Shown: positions 9,855-19,221, counted from the first letter of the stretch. The stretch: DNA of 64,000 nt from Pseudomonas syringae (GCF_023278085.1 NZ_CP066265.1:2758501-2822500); one strand, 5' to 3'. Made by a program: numbers and translations. The notes: a model not told the origin generated them from the letters alone.

Positions 9855-10139
9855 TTTAAAATCAAGGGGTTATGAGGCTTTAGTCACGTACCCCTTGAGC
9901 TTCATAATCCGCAATAACTAATGCTGCACCGCAATTCGTCGTAAACCCTATCCTCCGGCGTCCTGCCGACGAACACCACTCCACAAATCCAAATCGCTCA
10001 ACCACTGTATGCGCATACAGACATAAGATTCGCCAACCATGAACATTGACTACGCCGACGACTGGCCATTTTGCCCCACATAGGAGATCAAAATAAAAAG
10101 GCCGCCATAAGACGACCTCTTTTCAGCATGCACTATGCA

Positions 10140-10529
10140 CTAGTCATCCAAGCTCAGTTCGCTTTTGAAGTCAGGAAAACATTTGTTGAATTCAATCTCG
10201 ACTGCCAACTCTGGGTTGCTTGCCCGCAATACGGGATCAAGCCTTCCCCATCCAACCCGGGGCCATACATCAATCTTGGAGGTTTCAATGAATGCGTAAT
10301 CGCCATCGGGTAGCTCCACCATGGAACACCCTATCTCCCAAAGAGCGCCCTTGAATTCCTGTAGAAACTGAGGGTCCAAATTAGCCCTGCCGGATACCAT
10401 CTTCAGATTTTGCTTGCTGAAGCGAAACCGACTTATGTGGCGATCTTTTTCAACGCCATACGTGTCAGCATTTACCAACAGCGCCTGGGCGGTAGCTGCG
10501 GCAGAAAGTTGTTTCCTAAGACTAGACAT
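10140..10529 (-). CDS. hypothetical protein
   Basis: A 129-residue soluble protein with no recognised motif and no signal peptide. It is Trp/Phe-containing in its second half (VWPRVGWGRLDP) and acidic at the C-terminus. The start at 10529 (MSSLRKQ) follows a GGAA ribosome-site-like tract; an ATG four codons earlier is equally possible. It stands alone between tRNA-Leu and the phage remnants in lower-GC DNA, suggesting acquired cargo. Confidence 0.5.
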   Translation of the reverse strand: MSSLRKQLSAAATAQALLVNADTYGVEKDRHISRFRFSKQNLKMVSGRANLDPQFLQEFKGALWEIGCSMVELPDGDYAFIETSKIDVWPRVGWGRLDPVLRASNPELAVEIEFNKCFPDFKSELSLDD

Positions 10530-10725
10530 AATCATTTCCAATTTGGGGAGTCATGCCAGTTTTCAACTGGCGGGGGAGTGTTCGTTACGAACAGGCCACA
10601 TAGTGCCATACTCACCAAATAATGCAACTATTCGCTAGATTTTATAGCTAGATCATATTTTTTTGATTTTCTGCTTCATTTATTATGTTGCGCCATGAAA
10701 TGGCAGTGTCTGATTATGTGGCGCA

Positions 10726-11066
10726 CTACGGGGTCTGCCGCTCTACGGCCTCGTCGACCTTATCTGCTACCTTGCGGGCTGTCTCTGCCGCTCTGGTGGC
10801 CTTGCCGGCTGCGTCCTCAACCTTCCCTGCTGCATCGGTCGCGGTCTTGACCAGCTTGTTCTCAGGCGCATTTCGCGCTGCACGGTGGCCTCGTCGTAAC
10901 CCCGGCGAACTTCGGCGACCTGGGCGCTATACCAGCTTGCCAGCGACCATTGAGAAGCACCGAAGCCCAGCGCGAACGAGCCAGTTACCAGTAGCGAGGC
11001 AATCACCCACACTTCCAGGCGACGCCACCAGCGCCGGGCGATGAAATCAATTTCGCATCTCTCCAT
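10726..11066 (-). pseudogene. frameshifted phage membrane (lysis-region type) protein
   Basis: The first two thirds encode a basic N-terminus, one transmembrane helix (about 17-37, VWVIASLLVTGSFALGFG) and a helical stretch ending QREMRL. The frame then becomes basic low-complexity sequence and stops at 10767. One base shift near 10863 restores a typical Ala/Lys-rich coiled coil (ENKLVKTATDAAGKVEDAAG...) ending at a stop at 10726-10728. The protein resembles small holin/Rz-region membrane proteins of Pseudomonas prophages. A single-base deletion is the simplest explanation. Confidence 0.6.
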
Positions 11067-11317
11067 CGGTTGAGTCCTCCCAACTTTGTACGTAGGCGGG
11101 CAATCTCTGCACTCTGCGATGTGACCTTGTCAGTGAGTTGAGTGATATGGCTGGTCAGGGCTTCGATCTTGCCCTCCATCCGGCCGACAGCAGCAGCGAG
11201 TTCGTTGCGCTCTTTGGCGAACTGGTCAGATCGGGCCTCGGCCTCTTTGCGAGCCAAGCGCTCAAAGTCGAGAAGTTCGTTCAGTCTGCGGACAGTGCCG
11301 ATACCGGCGTTGTCCAT
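11003..11317 (-). CDS. phage-derived coiled-coil protein
   Basis: About 104 residues, nearly all predicted coiled coil (LNELLDFERLARKEAEARSD through KVTSQSAEIARLR). The ATG at 11317 (MDNAGIGTV) is chosen since it begins the conserved part. It lies upstream of, and overlaps by 64 bp, the frameshifted membrane protein; a one-base shift near its end would give a shorter overlap, so the 3' end may also be damaged. Function unknown; it belongs to the prophage lysis-type pair. Confidence 0.5.
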   Translation of the reverse strand: MDNAGIGTVRRLNELLDFERLARKEAEARSDQFAKERNELAAAVGRMEGKIEALTSHITQLTDKVTSQSAEIARLRTKLGGLNRWRDAKLISSPGAGGVAWKCG

Positions 11318-11442
11318 GGCGCTGTCGGTCGCTTCCCAGGAGAGGAATTTCCTCAACTACAGGAAGCCATCCAGCAGGATTGTGCCCGTAACCCCTAACT
11401 TTCATATTGAGCCTGCCGGTGATCGGCGGGCGGAGATGTGCA

Positions 11443-11625
11443 ATGCCTTTACCCTACGAAAACACCACCAGCGGTGATAAGGCGTTCGCTGAAATTCAGA
11501 AAATTCTCGGCCGTTTCGGATGTGACAACTACGGAATCATGCACAAGGCCAAGGAGCAGCTAACCCTGGTGCAGTTCGAACATCATGGCCGGACTGTTCA
11601 GTTGCCCGGCGACTGGGGCGGTTAG
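11443..11625 (+). pseudogene. truncated phage protein, N-terminal part
   Basis: Sixty codons beginning MPLPYENTTSGDKAFAEIQ after a CGGAG ribosome site. The sequence reads like the N-terminal half of a roughly 150-residue Pseudomonas prophage protein and ends abruptly at VQLPGDWGG with no continuation in any frame downstream. The assignment to a longer family is from memory of such proteins, not from a search. Confidence 0.4.
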
Positions 11626-11782
11626 CCCAGTAATGAAAGTCCACGCCAACCGCTAGTCTGTGGAGTCCGTATCAACTCGGAGTAAAAGTGCGGGTCAGCG
11701 CGTAGAGAAAATCAGCGCTCCAAACTGGTGCGCTGATAGTCAAAATTTCCAAGGGACGTAAGCGTTAATTTACTTTGGAAAT

Positions 11783-12595
11783 TCAGCCAAAGATGCTCAG
11801 GATTTCTTGATTTTTTCCGTATGCCTCCTTGGGTATTAGTAGTACATCTTTAGGATTGAGCAAAAGAACAATATCTAAATTATCAAATACGGAAAATTCA
11901 GTGGCATATTTTTGGAACCTTTGCCCATTTGGCATCAAGCAGTTATAAAAAAGCACTACCAATTCATAGTCTGAAAGAAGTGAGCGAGCGACGTTGCCTA
12001 GCCATTTCTTGTTTATATGATTACTCTCGGACAGAAATCTAAAAAGACTATATAGACTTCGAAAATACAAACTGAGATCGCCACGATGCTTGTCCCAAAG
12101 TTCACGATAAGCTTCCCTAATTTTGTTTTCTTGGGTAGTTGACGTGGCTTTTGAATACTCACGCTCCATAATCTTAGCCCATGACTTAAAACAGTCGCGA
12201 CCTTGAGTAACAATCTGAACACTTTGATTTGATACAGTTTGGTAATGAGTCTTCTGCAGATCAAAGCCATTCACAACCTCTTGCTGCAATCTGAGCATAT
12301 TGTAAAACTGAGACTCAACCTGCTGACGTACCGATTCAGCTTGCCCATCTCGCAGATCTTTTCTTTGCAGCAAAACTGTGATCATCACACCAGTGAATGC
12401 CAAACCTGAAAATAAAGCATTTAAAGTTCCAAACGCATCTCCAAACGTACCGGCTCGCACTCCAATAAAGGAGTTATTGACCTCCGCCTCAGTTGAGAAT
12501 CCGCTGTACAAAAACCAAAAGTAGGCAATATAAATTCCTACTATTGTCAAAATAACCAACGCTATGGCTAGGCTAATACCGAGGACGCGTTTCAT
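11783..12595 (-). CDS. putative phage abortive-infection protein (putAbiC-like)
   Basis: A 270-residue membrane-anchored protein with two N-terminal transmembrane helices (about 7-30 and 55-77) and a cytoplasmic helical domain. The sequence after the second helix (SQFYNMLRLQQEVVNGF, then YFRSLYSLFRFL, then NVARSLLSDYELVVLFYNCL) matches the pattern of the putAbiC family linked to abortive infection. Its codon use and base composition are clearly AT-richer than its neighbours, a sign of transfer. It is a single-gene cargo inside the phage-remnant island, a typical defence locus. The exact trigger and killing mechanism of the family are not established. Confidence 0.72.
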   Translation of the reverse strand: MKRVLGISLAIALVILTIVGIYIAYFWFLYSGFSTEAEVNNSFIGVRAGTFGDAFGTLNALFSGLAFTGVMITVLLQRKDLRDGQAESVRQQVESQFYNMLRLQQEVVNGFDLQKTHYQTVSNQSVQIVTQGRDCFKSWAKIMEREYSKATSTTQENKIREAYRELWDKHRGDLSLYFRSLYSLFRFLSESNHINKKWLGNVARSLLSDYELVVLFYNCLMPNGQRFQKYATEFSVFDNLDIVLLLNPKDVLLIPKEAYGKNQEILSIFG

Positions 12596-12700
12596 AAATC
12601 TCCTTGCTCCGACCCCATGCCGGTCATCATCTATAGCTCACCCCCAACCAATTCGCCACCACCGGCTACCGGAGGGCGGCGCCTACCTGAGGTAAACGAA

Positions 12701-13707
12701 ATGCCTGTACGTCATAGCGTCATCCACAAAATCGACAAGAAGCCTGACGGCAGCCCGGCCGTTCTGTTCCTCGACGCTACCGAGCAGGTCGAGAGCCAGG
12801 CCCGCGATGATCTGATGAGTCAGCTTAACGAAAGCTACAACGCAACCGCAGGCAAGGATGGGGTTTCTTCCACCCACAGTCCGGCGCTTTCCCGTTTAGC
12901 GGCTGGCTCGGAGAGTACCTGGCCGGCGATATCGACTTCCTGGAATTCAGCGCCAGCGCCGTCGAGCACCTGACCAAGCTGATGGATGAGTCGAACCTAA
13001 CCACCGGCGTACACGCCCTCTTCTGCCACTAACAGCAACACCTGACCGACTACCTGGTTATCGCTCTGATGCAGGAAACCGAAGCGGTGACCATGACCGG
13101 AGAGCTGGCGCTGATGGTAGTGAACTGCCTCGACCTCGACCACATCCGCCTGGCTGCGCGCATCAACGTGAGCGAGTGGCAGAACAACCCTCAGTCGAAG
13201 CAGTACATCTCGTACCTCAAGGGTAAGCAGGGTCGCCGGATCAATGATTACTTCCGCGACTTCATTGGATGCCAAGAAGGCATCGACGGCCCGGGCGAAA
13301 CGCGCACGTTGCTGAAGGCGTTCAGCGACTTTGTCGAGAGCGAGGACATGGCAAACGAGGCCGCTTGCGAGAAGACCAGCACCTTGGTCAGCTACTCCAT
13401 GACCCAAGCCAAGCTGGGCGAGCCCGTTACCCTGGACGAATTGTCAGGCCTGATCGACGAAGACCGCCCGAAAAACTTCTACGACTTCATCAAGGCGAAG
13501 GATTACGGGCTTTCAGAATCCCTGCCGCCGGACAAGAAGACCCTCAACACATTCCGGCGATTGACCGGCCGGGCCGAGGGTATGTCGATCAGCTTCGAAG
13601 CGCACCTTCTGAGTGACAAGATCGAGTTCGACGAGGCCGGTGGCACGCTGACGCTGCGCAACCTTCCCACCCAGCTCACGAACCAGCTCAAGCACACCGC
13701 CGCCTGA
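12701..13707 (+). pseudogene. broken nucleoid-associated protein NdpA/YejK homolog
   Basis: The reading begins MPVRHSVIHKIDKKPDGSPA, the YejK/NdpA N-terminus, but loses one base near 12858 (GKDGV in place of GKAWGFF in frame). The following frame has an in-frame TAA at 13030-13032 (H*QQHLTDYL) before continuing intact through [22 protein letters not shown] and [18 protein letters not shown] to 13707. At least two inactivating lesions are thus visible in an otherwise full-length (about 335 codon) gene. NdpA binds supercoiled DNA; phage-borne copies probably modulate host nucleoid or recombination. Confidence 0.82.
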
Positions 13708-13708
13708 A

Positions 13709-13879
13709 CCGCGGCCCCCGATTGCTCTGGACGCCAACATTGCTTCACTCAACGCCATACAACTGCGCTGGGTGGGTAAGGACGTGCAGCGCGAAGAAAT
13801 CGCGCAAGAGTTCGAGTCGATGCTCGAAGCCAAGGCAGGCGATGCTGCTCAATTGGCCTTAGGAAGCTTCTTGGCCTAA
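13709..13879 (+). pseudogene. unassigned coding remnant
   Basis: An open frame without start codon reads PIALDANIASLNAIQLRWVG, then EEIAQEFESMLEAK, ending at TAA 13877-13879. Codon use is Pseudomonas-like and the C-terminus is helical. It follows the broken NdpA gene directly and is probably the 3' end of a phage gene. Not recognised. Confidence 0.35.
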
Positions 13880-13890
13880 CAATTGATATT

Positions 13891-13929
13891 CCTGCGCCAC
13901 GTCTGAAATAAAGTTAATTGTGGCGCAGG
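13891..13929. repeat. 10-bp inverted repeat
   Basis: CCTGCGCCAC and its reverse complement GTGGCGCAGG are separated by 19 AT-rich bases. It could form a stem-loop downstream of the NdpA remnant; there is no T tract, so it is not called a terminator. Confidence 0.5.
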
Positions 13930-14004
13930 AGTTTCACCCCAGAAAAATGCGGATGGCTGATAAGCATGCTGGCGAGGGGTAACTCCCCTGTGAAAAAGCT
14001 ACCA

Positions 14005-14373
14005 CTATTCTCCTCCCCCGGACTTTTTCTTCTTTATAACCTCAATTAATTCATCTATTGAACAGCCTTTTTGTCGTTTGATCAGCGTATGGGCGAGCCA
14101 GCATACACACCACAAAAGAAGAAGCATAAAGAATGCTTGCCATACAGACGAACCGACACCAAACGAGTCTCTGAAGGTTGATGTGCACAGGACAAGCGAT
14201 ATTGCGAGCACCAAACTGGCCGGTGTATGCCAAGCCCTTGAGCTTTCGACCCTCGTTAAATGCTGGATTAACGCTAATTTTAGCTTGTCATTTGTTGTGC
14301 TAATCACCTCTTGAGAAGTATTCTCATGAATGTCATCAACGTTTATAGAGAACCGAATTTTTTCATTGCTCAT
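14005..14373 (-). CDS. small two-helix membrane protein
   Basis: A 122-residue protein with a charged N-terminal domain (about 1-45) and two hydrophobic helices (about 50-70 and 77-97, VWQAFFMLLLLWCVCWLAH), then a Lys-rich tail KKKKSGGGE. Its ATG lies 11 bases inside the end of the preceding gene (14363-14740), so the two are coupled. The pairing of a soluble beta-rich protein with a small membrane protein inside an island recalls defence or effector modules, but no function is known. Confidence 0.55.
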   Translation of the reverse strand: MSNEKIRFSINVDDIHENTSQEVISTTNDKLKLALIQHLTRVESSRAWHTPASLVLAISLVLCTSTFRDSFGVGSSVWQAFFMLLLLWCVCWLAHTLIKRQKGCSIDELIEVIKKKKSGGGE

Positions 14374-14740
14374 TCTTCGGACCCGCCATAATCTGAAACT
14401 CGATACGGTGCGATGTCTTATACCCATAAACAGTGCCTAGGATGTAAAAGTTACGGCCCATATTATCTTCTGCAAACTCTATGGGGTTAACTATACTGTG
14501 CCCTGTAGGTTTATTGAAATTTCGAAATGTGAAAATACACCTCTCCACACCATCGCCCTCGACCCCTTCAAAGCTCATACTTGGCTTGTCAGTGGAACCC
14601 GGCTCCCTTTCAAACTTAAAGATGCAAAAGAACTTTTCGGACTCCCCTACATCCAAATCAAATTCAACGCTATCGCCCTCAGGCACTAACAGGCTGGAGG
14701 CCAAAATCACCTCATTACCGCCGACTCTTAAAGCACTCAC
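14363..14740 (-). CDS. DUF6864-like protein
   Basis: About 125 residues, all-beta in appearance. The segment FRNFNKPTGHSIVNPIEF followed by NFYILGTVYGY matches the pattern of the DUF6864 family (a conserved NFN.P.G....P.E stretch, then a beta strand pair). The GTG at 14740 is chosen because it follows a GGGAGAAGG ribosome site by a few bases and starts with the expected VSALRVGGNEV strand; longer starts at 14812 or 14839 are possible. It is first in a two-gene unit with the membrane protein at 14005-14373. Family membership is recalled, not searched. Confidence 0.5.
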   Translation of the reverse strand: MSALRVGGNEVILASSLLVPEGDSVEFDLDVGESEKFFCIFKFEREPGSTDKPSMSFEGVEGDGVERCIFTFRNFNKPTGHSIVNPIEFAEDNMGRNFYILGTVYGYKTSHRIEFQIMAGPKNEQ

Positions 14741-15017
14741 TACCTTCTCCCTAAAATAAAAAACTGGTGCCCATCGCGACAGCAAAATGTGATTTTTTTC
14801 GTCGCGGCACATAATGCATGGAAGCTGCATTGGCGCCAAGATGAACGCGCTTCATTTCTTCCGGGTTTTAGATAAATCCCGCCACGAACGAACCCTGCTT
14901 GCACCTCCATATCAGGTTGTCATTGCCAAATCTCCGACACTCAAGCACGGATTTCTCTTACATACAAACCATCTTATTGCGCTGAAAACCTCGGCAGGCG
15001 CATGCCTGGAATTCGAT

Positions 15018-15179
15018 ATGAGCCAGTTCCACCAGATACTGGTAGGCGACTGCATCGACATGATGCGCACGCTGCCAGATGAAAACGTGCGCATCTGCAT
15101 TAACACCCCGTCCCCGCCCTTCAGCAGGATAAAAACGGCGTCCATTGATCTAACCCAGACTACATGCGGAACTGGCTGA
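15018..15179 (+). pseudogene. 5' fragment of a phage N4/N6 DNA methyltransferase
   Basis: The frame begins MSQFHQILVGDCIDMMRTLP, the N-terminus of phage adenine/cytosine-N4 methylases, including the GDC start of the substrate region. At the catalytic motif the expected TSPPYFGLRD reads TPSPPFSRIK and homology stops. The 3' remainder is missing and the chemoreceptor gene begins (from its 3' end) at 15160. Insertion of the chemoreceptor segment probably cut it. Confidence 0.55.
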
Positions 15180-16788
15180 CAAGCCTGTTCAGTTCGACAG
15201 CAAGCTTGGTCAATTCTGATGTCGCAATAGCTGTCTGACTTGACCCATCGGAGGCTTGGTTGGAGAGGTCGCGAATGCTTACCAAGCTGCGATCAACCTC
15301 CCTCGCAACCTGAGCCTGCTCTTCCGAAGCCGTTGCAATCAGCACATTCCGCTCTGTGATGTTGTCGATGAACTCCGTGATTTCGACTAACGCAGATCCG
15401 GCACCATGAGCGGTATCGAGAGTTTTTTGAGCTTGAGCGTTGGTGTTGCTCATTGCAGATACAGCAGCTCCTGTACCCTTCTGTATCGAGCTGATCATCT
15501 GTTCGATCTCGCTCGTCGACTGCTGGGTACGATGGGCCAGCGCTCTTACCTCATCCGCAACCACTGCGAACCCCCGGCCAGCCTCACCGGCTCGAGCAGC
15601 TTCGATTGCAGCGTTGAGGGCAAGGAGATTGGTTTGCTCAGCGATTGCGCGAATAACGTCCAGGACCTTACTGATATCAGTCGCCATAACGGCAAGCCCT
15701 TGCACTTCCTGAGTGGCGACTTCGACGCTACCAACCATTAGGCTGATGGCCTCGACGGTTTGATCTACACGTGCGCGTCCGGACACAGCTGAAGAATTTG
15801 AACGAGTAGCAGCCTCAGATGCTGCCGAAGCATTTCGAGCGACTTCCTCTACGGCGGCACTCATTTCGGTAACGGCAGTGGCGGCCATCTCTACTTCATT
15901 GTTCTGCCGCTGCATGCCTTTGTTGGCGTCTTCGGTGACAGCGTGCATTTCTTCCGCAGTTGAAGCCAACTGATTGGAAGAGTCAGAGATAGAGGAAAGC
16001 GTCATACGTAACCCGCTTTGCATGGCTTTCAAGGCCATCATGAGCCGGGCGACCTCATCGTTTCCTTGAGGCTCAATGACTTCGGTCAAATCGTTTTTGG
16101 CAATGCGTTCAGCGATGTTCAGAGACTGGCTGACAGGGTAAGTGATGCTACGCGTGTACATCACTGCAAGAATAATTGCTGCAATCGTGCTCGCTGCGAT
16201 GAAACCTCCAACAATCAGCTTCGTTTCCTCATACAGAACAGTCGCGTCCTCGCCGGCCTTCTTTGCCTTAGCGTTGTTCAGCTCAATGAGGTTCTTTATA
16301 ACGTTTGCCACGGAATCAGCGGACTGCTTCATAGCTCCGCTGGATAACTTAACGGCTTCGTCAATATTTGCTGCGGCAATCAGACCCGTGTACTGTTCTT
16401 AGAGGACCTTATATTCAGGATAGACGTTGGACAGCTCGTTAAAAAGTTGTTTACCTTTCGGAGTTACTATGAGTGGCTGAAGTTTAGAAATTAAATCATC
16501 TACTGCCAGTTCGGATTTTTTTATATCTTCCAAAGCCGTGGCTTTGCGATCAGCAGGTTCAACAGGGTTACGCAGCCTGGCGTTGCCGCCCCTAATGCTC
16601 ACAAATTCACGATCCATCATTCCCAAGAACGAGATGCTTGGTACTACGTTAGTTTCAACATATTTTTCTGCCGCATTCAAGTTTGATGTCTGTCTTAGCG
16701 CAATCAATCCCAGCGCGAGAATCATCAGACAGAACAACCCAAAGCAGACAGCAGATCGAGGGGCAAGAGTAAGTTTGCGCAGTATCAT
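15160..16788 (-). pseudogene. methyl-accepting chemotaxis protein with in-frame stop
   Basis: The full frame encodes a classical chemoreceptor of about 542 residues: N-terminal transmembrane helix (about 12-32), a four-helix-bundle sensor domain, second transmembrane helix, HAMP ([19 protein letters not shown]) and the signalling hairpin tip [23 protein letters not shown] at 16399-16401 interrupts the sensor domain after YPEYKVL; the reading continues in the same frame ([13 protein letters not shown]) without other damage. An internal ATG at 16332 could give a product that lacks most of the sensor but keeps TM2, HAMP and signalling domain. It lies between two phage methylase relics, so it was inserted into the island. 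Confidence 0.85.
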
Positions 16789-17081
16789 GTCTATAACTCC
16801 AGGTAATGTCCCCCTGTGTCGACAAGAAAGACCCCATCACGACCGCCGCTCGTCGGCCACAGTCGATTGCGGCTACAAACGGCAGGTTCAGACACCTACA
16901 GCTATTGTAAGCGCATGTTTCATATCTTCCGAAACACATAAATTTGGCGATTCAATTTAAATTAAGCATGACTGCGCCAACTCAGACCGGTTGTTTTGGT
17001 ATGAGAGGTAGTAAGTCGAATCCACCCTTCTTCTCGAAAATTATAAATCGACTACTCACGCCACCCCGGCGAGGATGAACT

Positions 17082-17977
17082 ATGTCCGCTCACCAGCAAT
17101 ACCCGCCCCTGCAGTACGGAAGCGTGTGCAGCGGCATTGAGGCCGCGACCGCAGCATGGCACCCGCTGGGCATGGAGCCGGTGTGGTTCGCCGAGATTGA
17201 ACCCTTCCCCAGCGCCGTGCTGGCCCACCACTACCCTCGCACGCCGAACCTTGGCGACATGACGAAGCTCGGGGCCCTGGTCCTGGCTGGCAAGATCAAA
17301 GCGCCGGACGTGCTCATAGGCGGAACGCCGTGCCAGGCGTTCAGTGTGGCCGGCATGAGGCAGGGCATGCTCGACCCACGCGGCGCCCTCACCATCAAAT
17401 ATGTGGAGCTTGCAGATGCAGTTGACCATGTTCGAACCAGTCGAAACCAACCCGAAAGCATCATCGTCTGGGAGAACGTCCCCGGTGTCCTTTCCGACAA
17501 AGGCAACGCCTTCGGATGCTTTCTTGGCGCGCTGGCTGGGGAAGAATGCGAGCTGCAGCCTCCAGGGAAACGATGGCAGGACGCTGGTTGTGTATATGGA
17601 CCCAAAAAGAACAATCCCGTGGCGGATCTTGGACGCCCAATATTTCGGCCTGGCCCAACGACGCCGCCATGTGTTCCTTGTCGCAAGTGCTCGAGCAGAC
17701 TTCGATCCCACCGCGGTACTTTTTGAGCGCGAAGGCGTGCCCCGGGATACTGCGCCGCGCCGAGGTGAGGGGCAAGATGTTATCGGAACAGCTTCTTTCG
17801 GCCCTGCACTCCAGTCCAGGATGCGGGAATGTGTTCAGCGAAGAGCCAGGCCATTACGGATGCCCGAACTGCGAAGGCGATGAAGGTCCGGCGGTGAATA
17901 TGTTCGGCGGGCACGGTTTGTCAGGCTCGGTTGAGCGATCGGCAATGCCTACGGCCAACGAGATTACGTCGCTCTAA
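17082..17977 (+). pseudogene. frameshifted phage DNA cytosine-5 methyltransferase
   Basis: The N-terminal part has the C5-methylase motifs: GSVCSGIEAATAAWHPLG (SAM binding), the catalytic PCQ in GGTPCQAFSVAG and ENV in VWENVPGVL. At the A5 run 17604-17608 the frame shifts; removing one A restores KRTIPWRILDAQYFGLAQRR and FLVASARADFDPTAVLFE. Near 17760 a further change moves the reading to a third frame ending at 17977 (GCGNVFSEEPGHYGCPNC). Phages of Pseudomonas often carry this gene next to the N4/N6 methylase whose 5' piece lies at 15018. Confidence 0.75.
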
Positions 17978-18005
17978 CCCTTAGTCCCGATTAGACAGTC
18001 ATCCC

Positions 18006-18089
18006 TCATAACCCCAACGCACAATCGCCCAGGTGGTTGGCGCACCCGGAAAGGGCAAACGCGATCAACGCGAAAGCTTGTAGCTTCAT
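18006..18089 (-). CDS. 27-residue lipoprotein-signal peptide
   Basis: MKLQAFALIAFALSGCANHL carries a Lys n-region, hydrophobic core and the lipobox LSGC, ending seven residues after that stretch. An AAGGA ribosome site sits five bases upstream. The size resembles an outer-membrane spanin (Rz1) or an entry-exclusion-type lipopeptide remnant of the island. Confidence 0.35.
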   Translation of the reverse strand: MKLQAFALIAFALSGCANHLGDCALGL

Positions 18090-18167
18090 CAGGTCCTTCT
18101 CCATAATCCCAGCCGTATCCGCAGATTAGTGACTCACAGCGACTTAGGAAACCCAGGAGATCGACGC

Positions 18168-18512
18168 GTGGAGCAGGGAACGAACCTTTTTGAGCTAGCG
18201 GGATTCGCGTTGATTCTGCTGGTAGGAGTCATCTTAAGCGTGCGCGGAGGTAACCGGTGGGAAGCCGGAATCAATGCAGACTTACAGGCGGCGCTGAAGA
18301 ACCTGCATATCGTTAGCTATGAATTGCTTGTAGATCGAACCGTAGCCCCTGGCTCGAACGTGTATGCAGAGGTTTACCGGATATTACGCGATCAGGACGA
18401 CCGGTACTTTCTGTACATGCTGCTTGATGACGCCAAGGGGGTGATGAAGCCACTGACAAAGGAGCGAGCTCTTTTGGCTGTGAAGATGAGTCCCTACCAA
18501 AAGAACGCTTGA
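18168..18512 (+). CDS. hypothetical membrane-anchored island protein
   Basis: A 114-residue protein with one N-terminal transmembrane helix (LFELAGFALILLVGVILSV, about 7-25) and a soluble domain ending DDRYFLYMLLDDAKGVMKPL. The GTG at 18168 is preferred over a GTG at 18129 because an AGGAG ribosome site precedes it by eight bases. It is the last gene of the phage-remnant island and appears intact. Function unknown. Confidence 0.5.
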   Translation: MEQGTNLFELAGFALILLVGVILSVRGGNRWEAGINADLQAALKNLHIVSYELLVDRTVAPGSNVYAEVYRILRDQDDRYFLYMLLDDAKGVMKPLTKERALLAVKMSPYQKNA

Positions 18513-18833
18513 CCTACTGAATGCTCGACTCCTGAATACCAGCGGCCTGACCAAACTACCAGTACATGTATCCCGCGTCTTTCTTGGTCACATCAATAGC
18601 TTCAGCGGCAATTGCGCAAATGTCTATGCCGCCAGGTCTATTGGCGATCGGCCCCGTGATGCTTCCCTGTGGCGCGATCTCCTGCTGCGTACAGCATTTG
18701 AGCAGCAGTTAATCTTTTCCCGCTGTTCCATCTGGGCTTCACTGATGAAGCGGAGAGCAGCCCGTTAGATACGCATAACTGCATCCTTTTATACATCAGG
18801 AGCTGCTTATCCCCCTTTCCAAAAAAGCAACTA
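18513..18833. other. gene-free interval at the right end of the island
   Basis: No frame with a credible start, ribosome site or recognisable product was seen on either strand. A copy of the tRNA-Leu 3' end, which would mark an att site, was looked for and not found. Confidence 0.5.
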
Positions 18834-19220
18834 TCAAAACATATAGTTAATCCGAAACACATTCCCCTCCGGATCCAGCAACACCGCCTGATACCAGTTG
18901 TAATACGTCAAATATGGCGCCTTCACCAACCTGGCCCCCAAATCCACGGCCACTGGCACCAGACGGTCCACATCCGCCTGTTCATCAACATCGATATTTA
19001 GCAGAAACCGGCAGCCGGTGCTGCCTTCGAACTCATCCAGCCCCAGCAATTCGTAAGCATCGAGCGCATTGAAGCCGATGCAGGATTTGCCGGTGTCCAG
19101 CCCGCGAAAGATCGGCGACCTGATCGACTCGATTTCACTGAAGCCAAACAGCTCCGAATAAAAACTGCTCAGGGCAACAATGTCCTGAGCAAACACGTTT
19201 ACGTAAGACAATGTATTCAT
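18834..19220 (-). CDS. VOC-superfamily (glyoxalase/dioxygenase fold) protein
   Basis: A 128-residue protein with two beta-alpha-beta-beta-beta modules of the vicinal oxygen chelate fold: LSYVNVFAQDIVALSSFYSE at the start and VLLDPEGNVFRINY at the end, the latter with the metal-ligand-type position. The ATG at 19220 lies one base from the stop of the 2OG oxygenase gene, so the two are one operon and probably act on related substrates. Confidence 0.82.
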   Translation of the reverse strand: MNTLSYVNVFAQDIVALSSFYSELFGFSEIESIRSPIFRGLDTGKSCIGFNALDAYELLGLDEFEGSTGCRFLLNIDVDEQADVDRLVPVAVDLGARLVKAPYLTYYNWYQAVLLDPEGNVFRINYMF

Positions 19221-19221
19221 G

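Noticed and set aside
9769..18833. tRNA-Leu as attachment site of the island
   Set aside because: No direct repeat of the tRNA 3' end was found to the right, and no integrase gene lies beside the tRNA; it remains a suspicion only.
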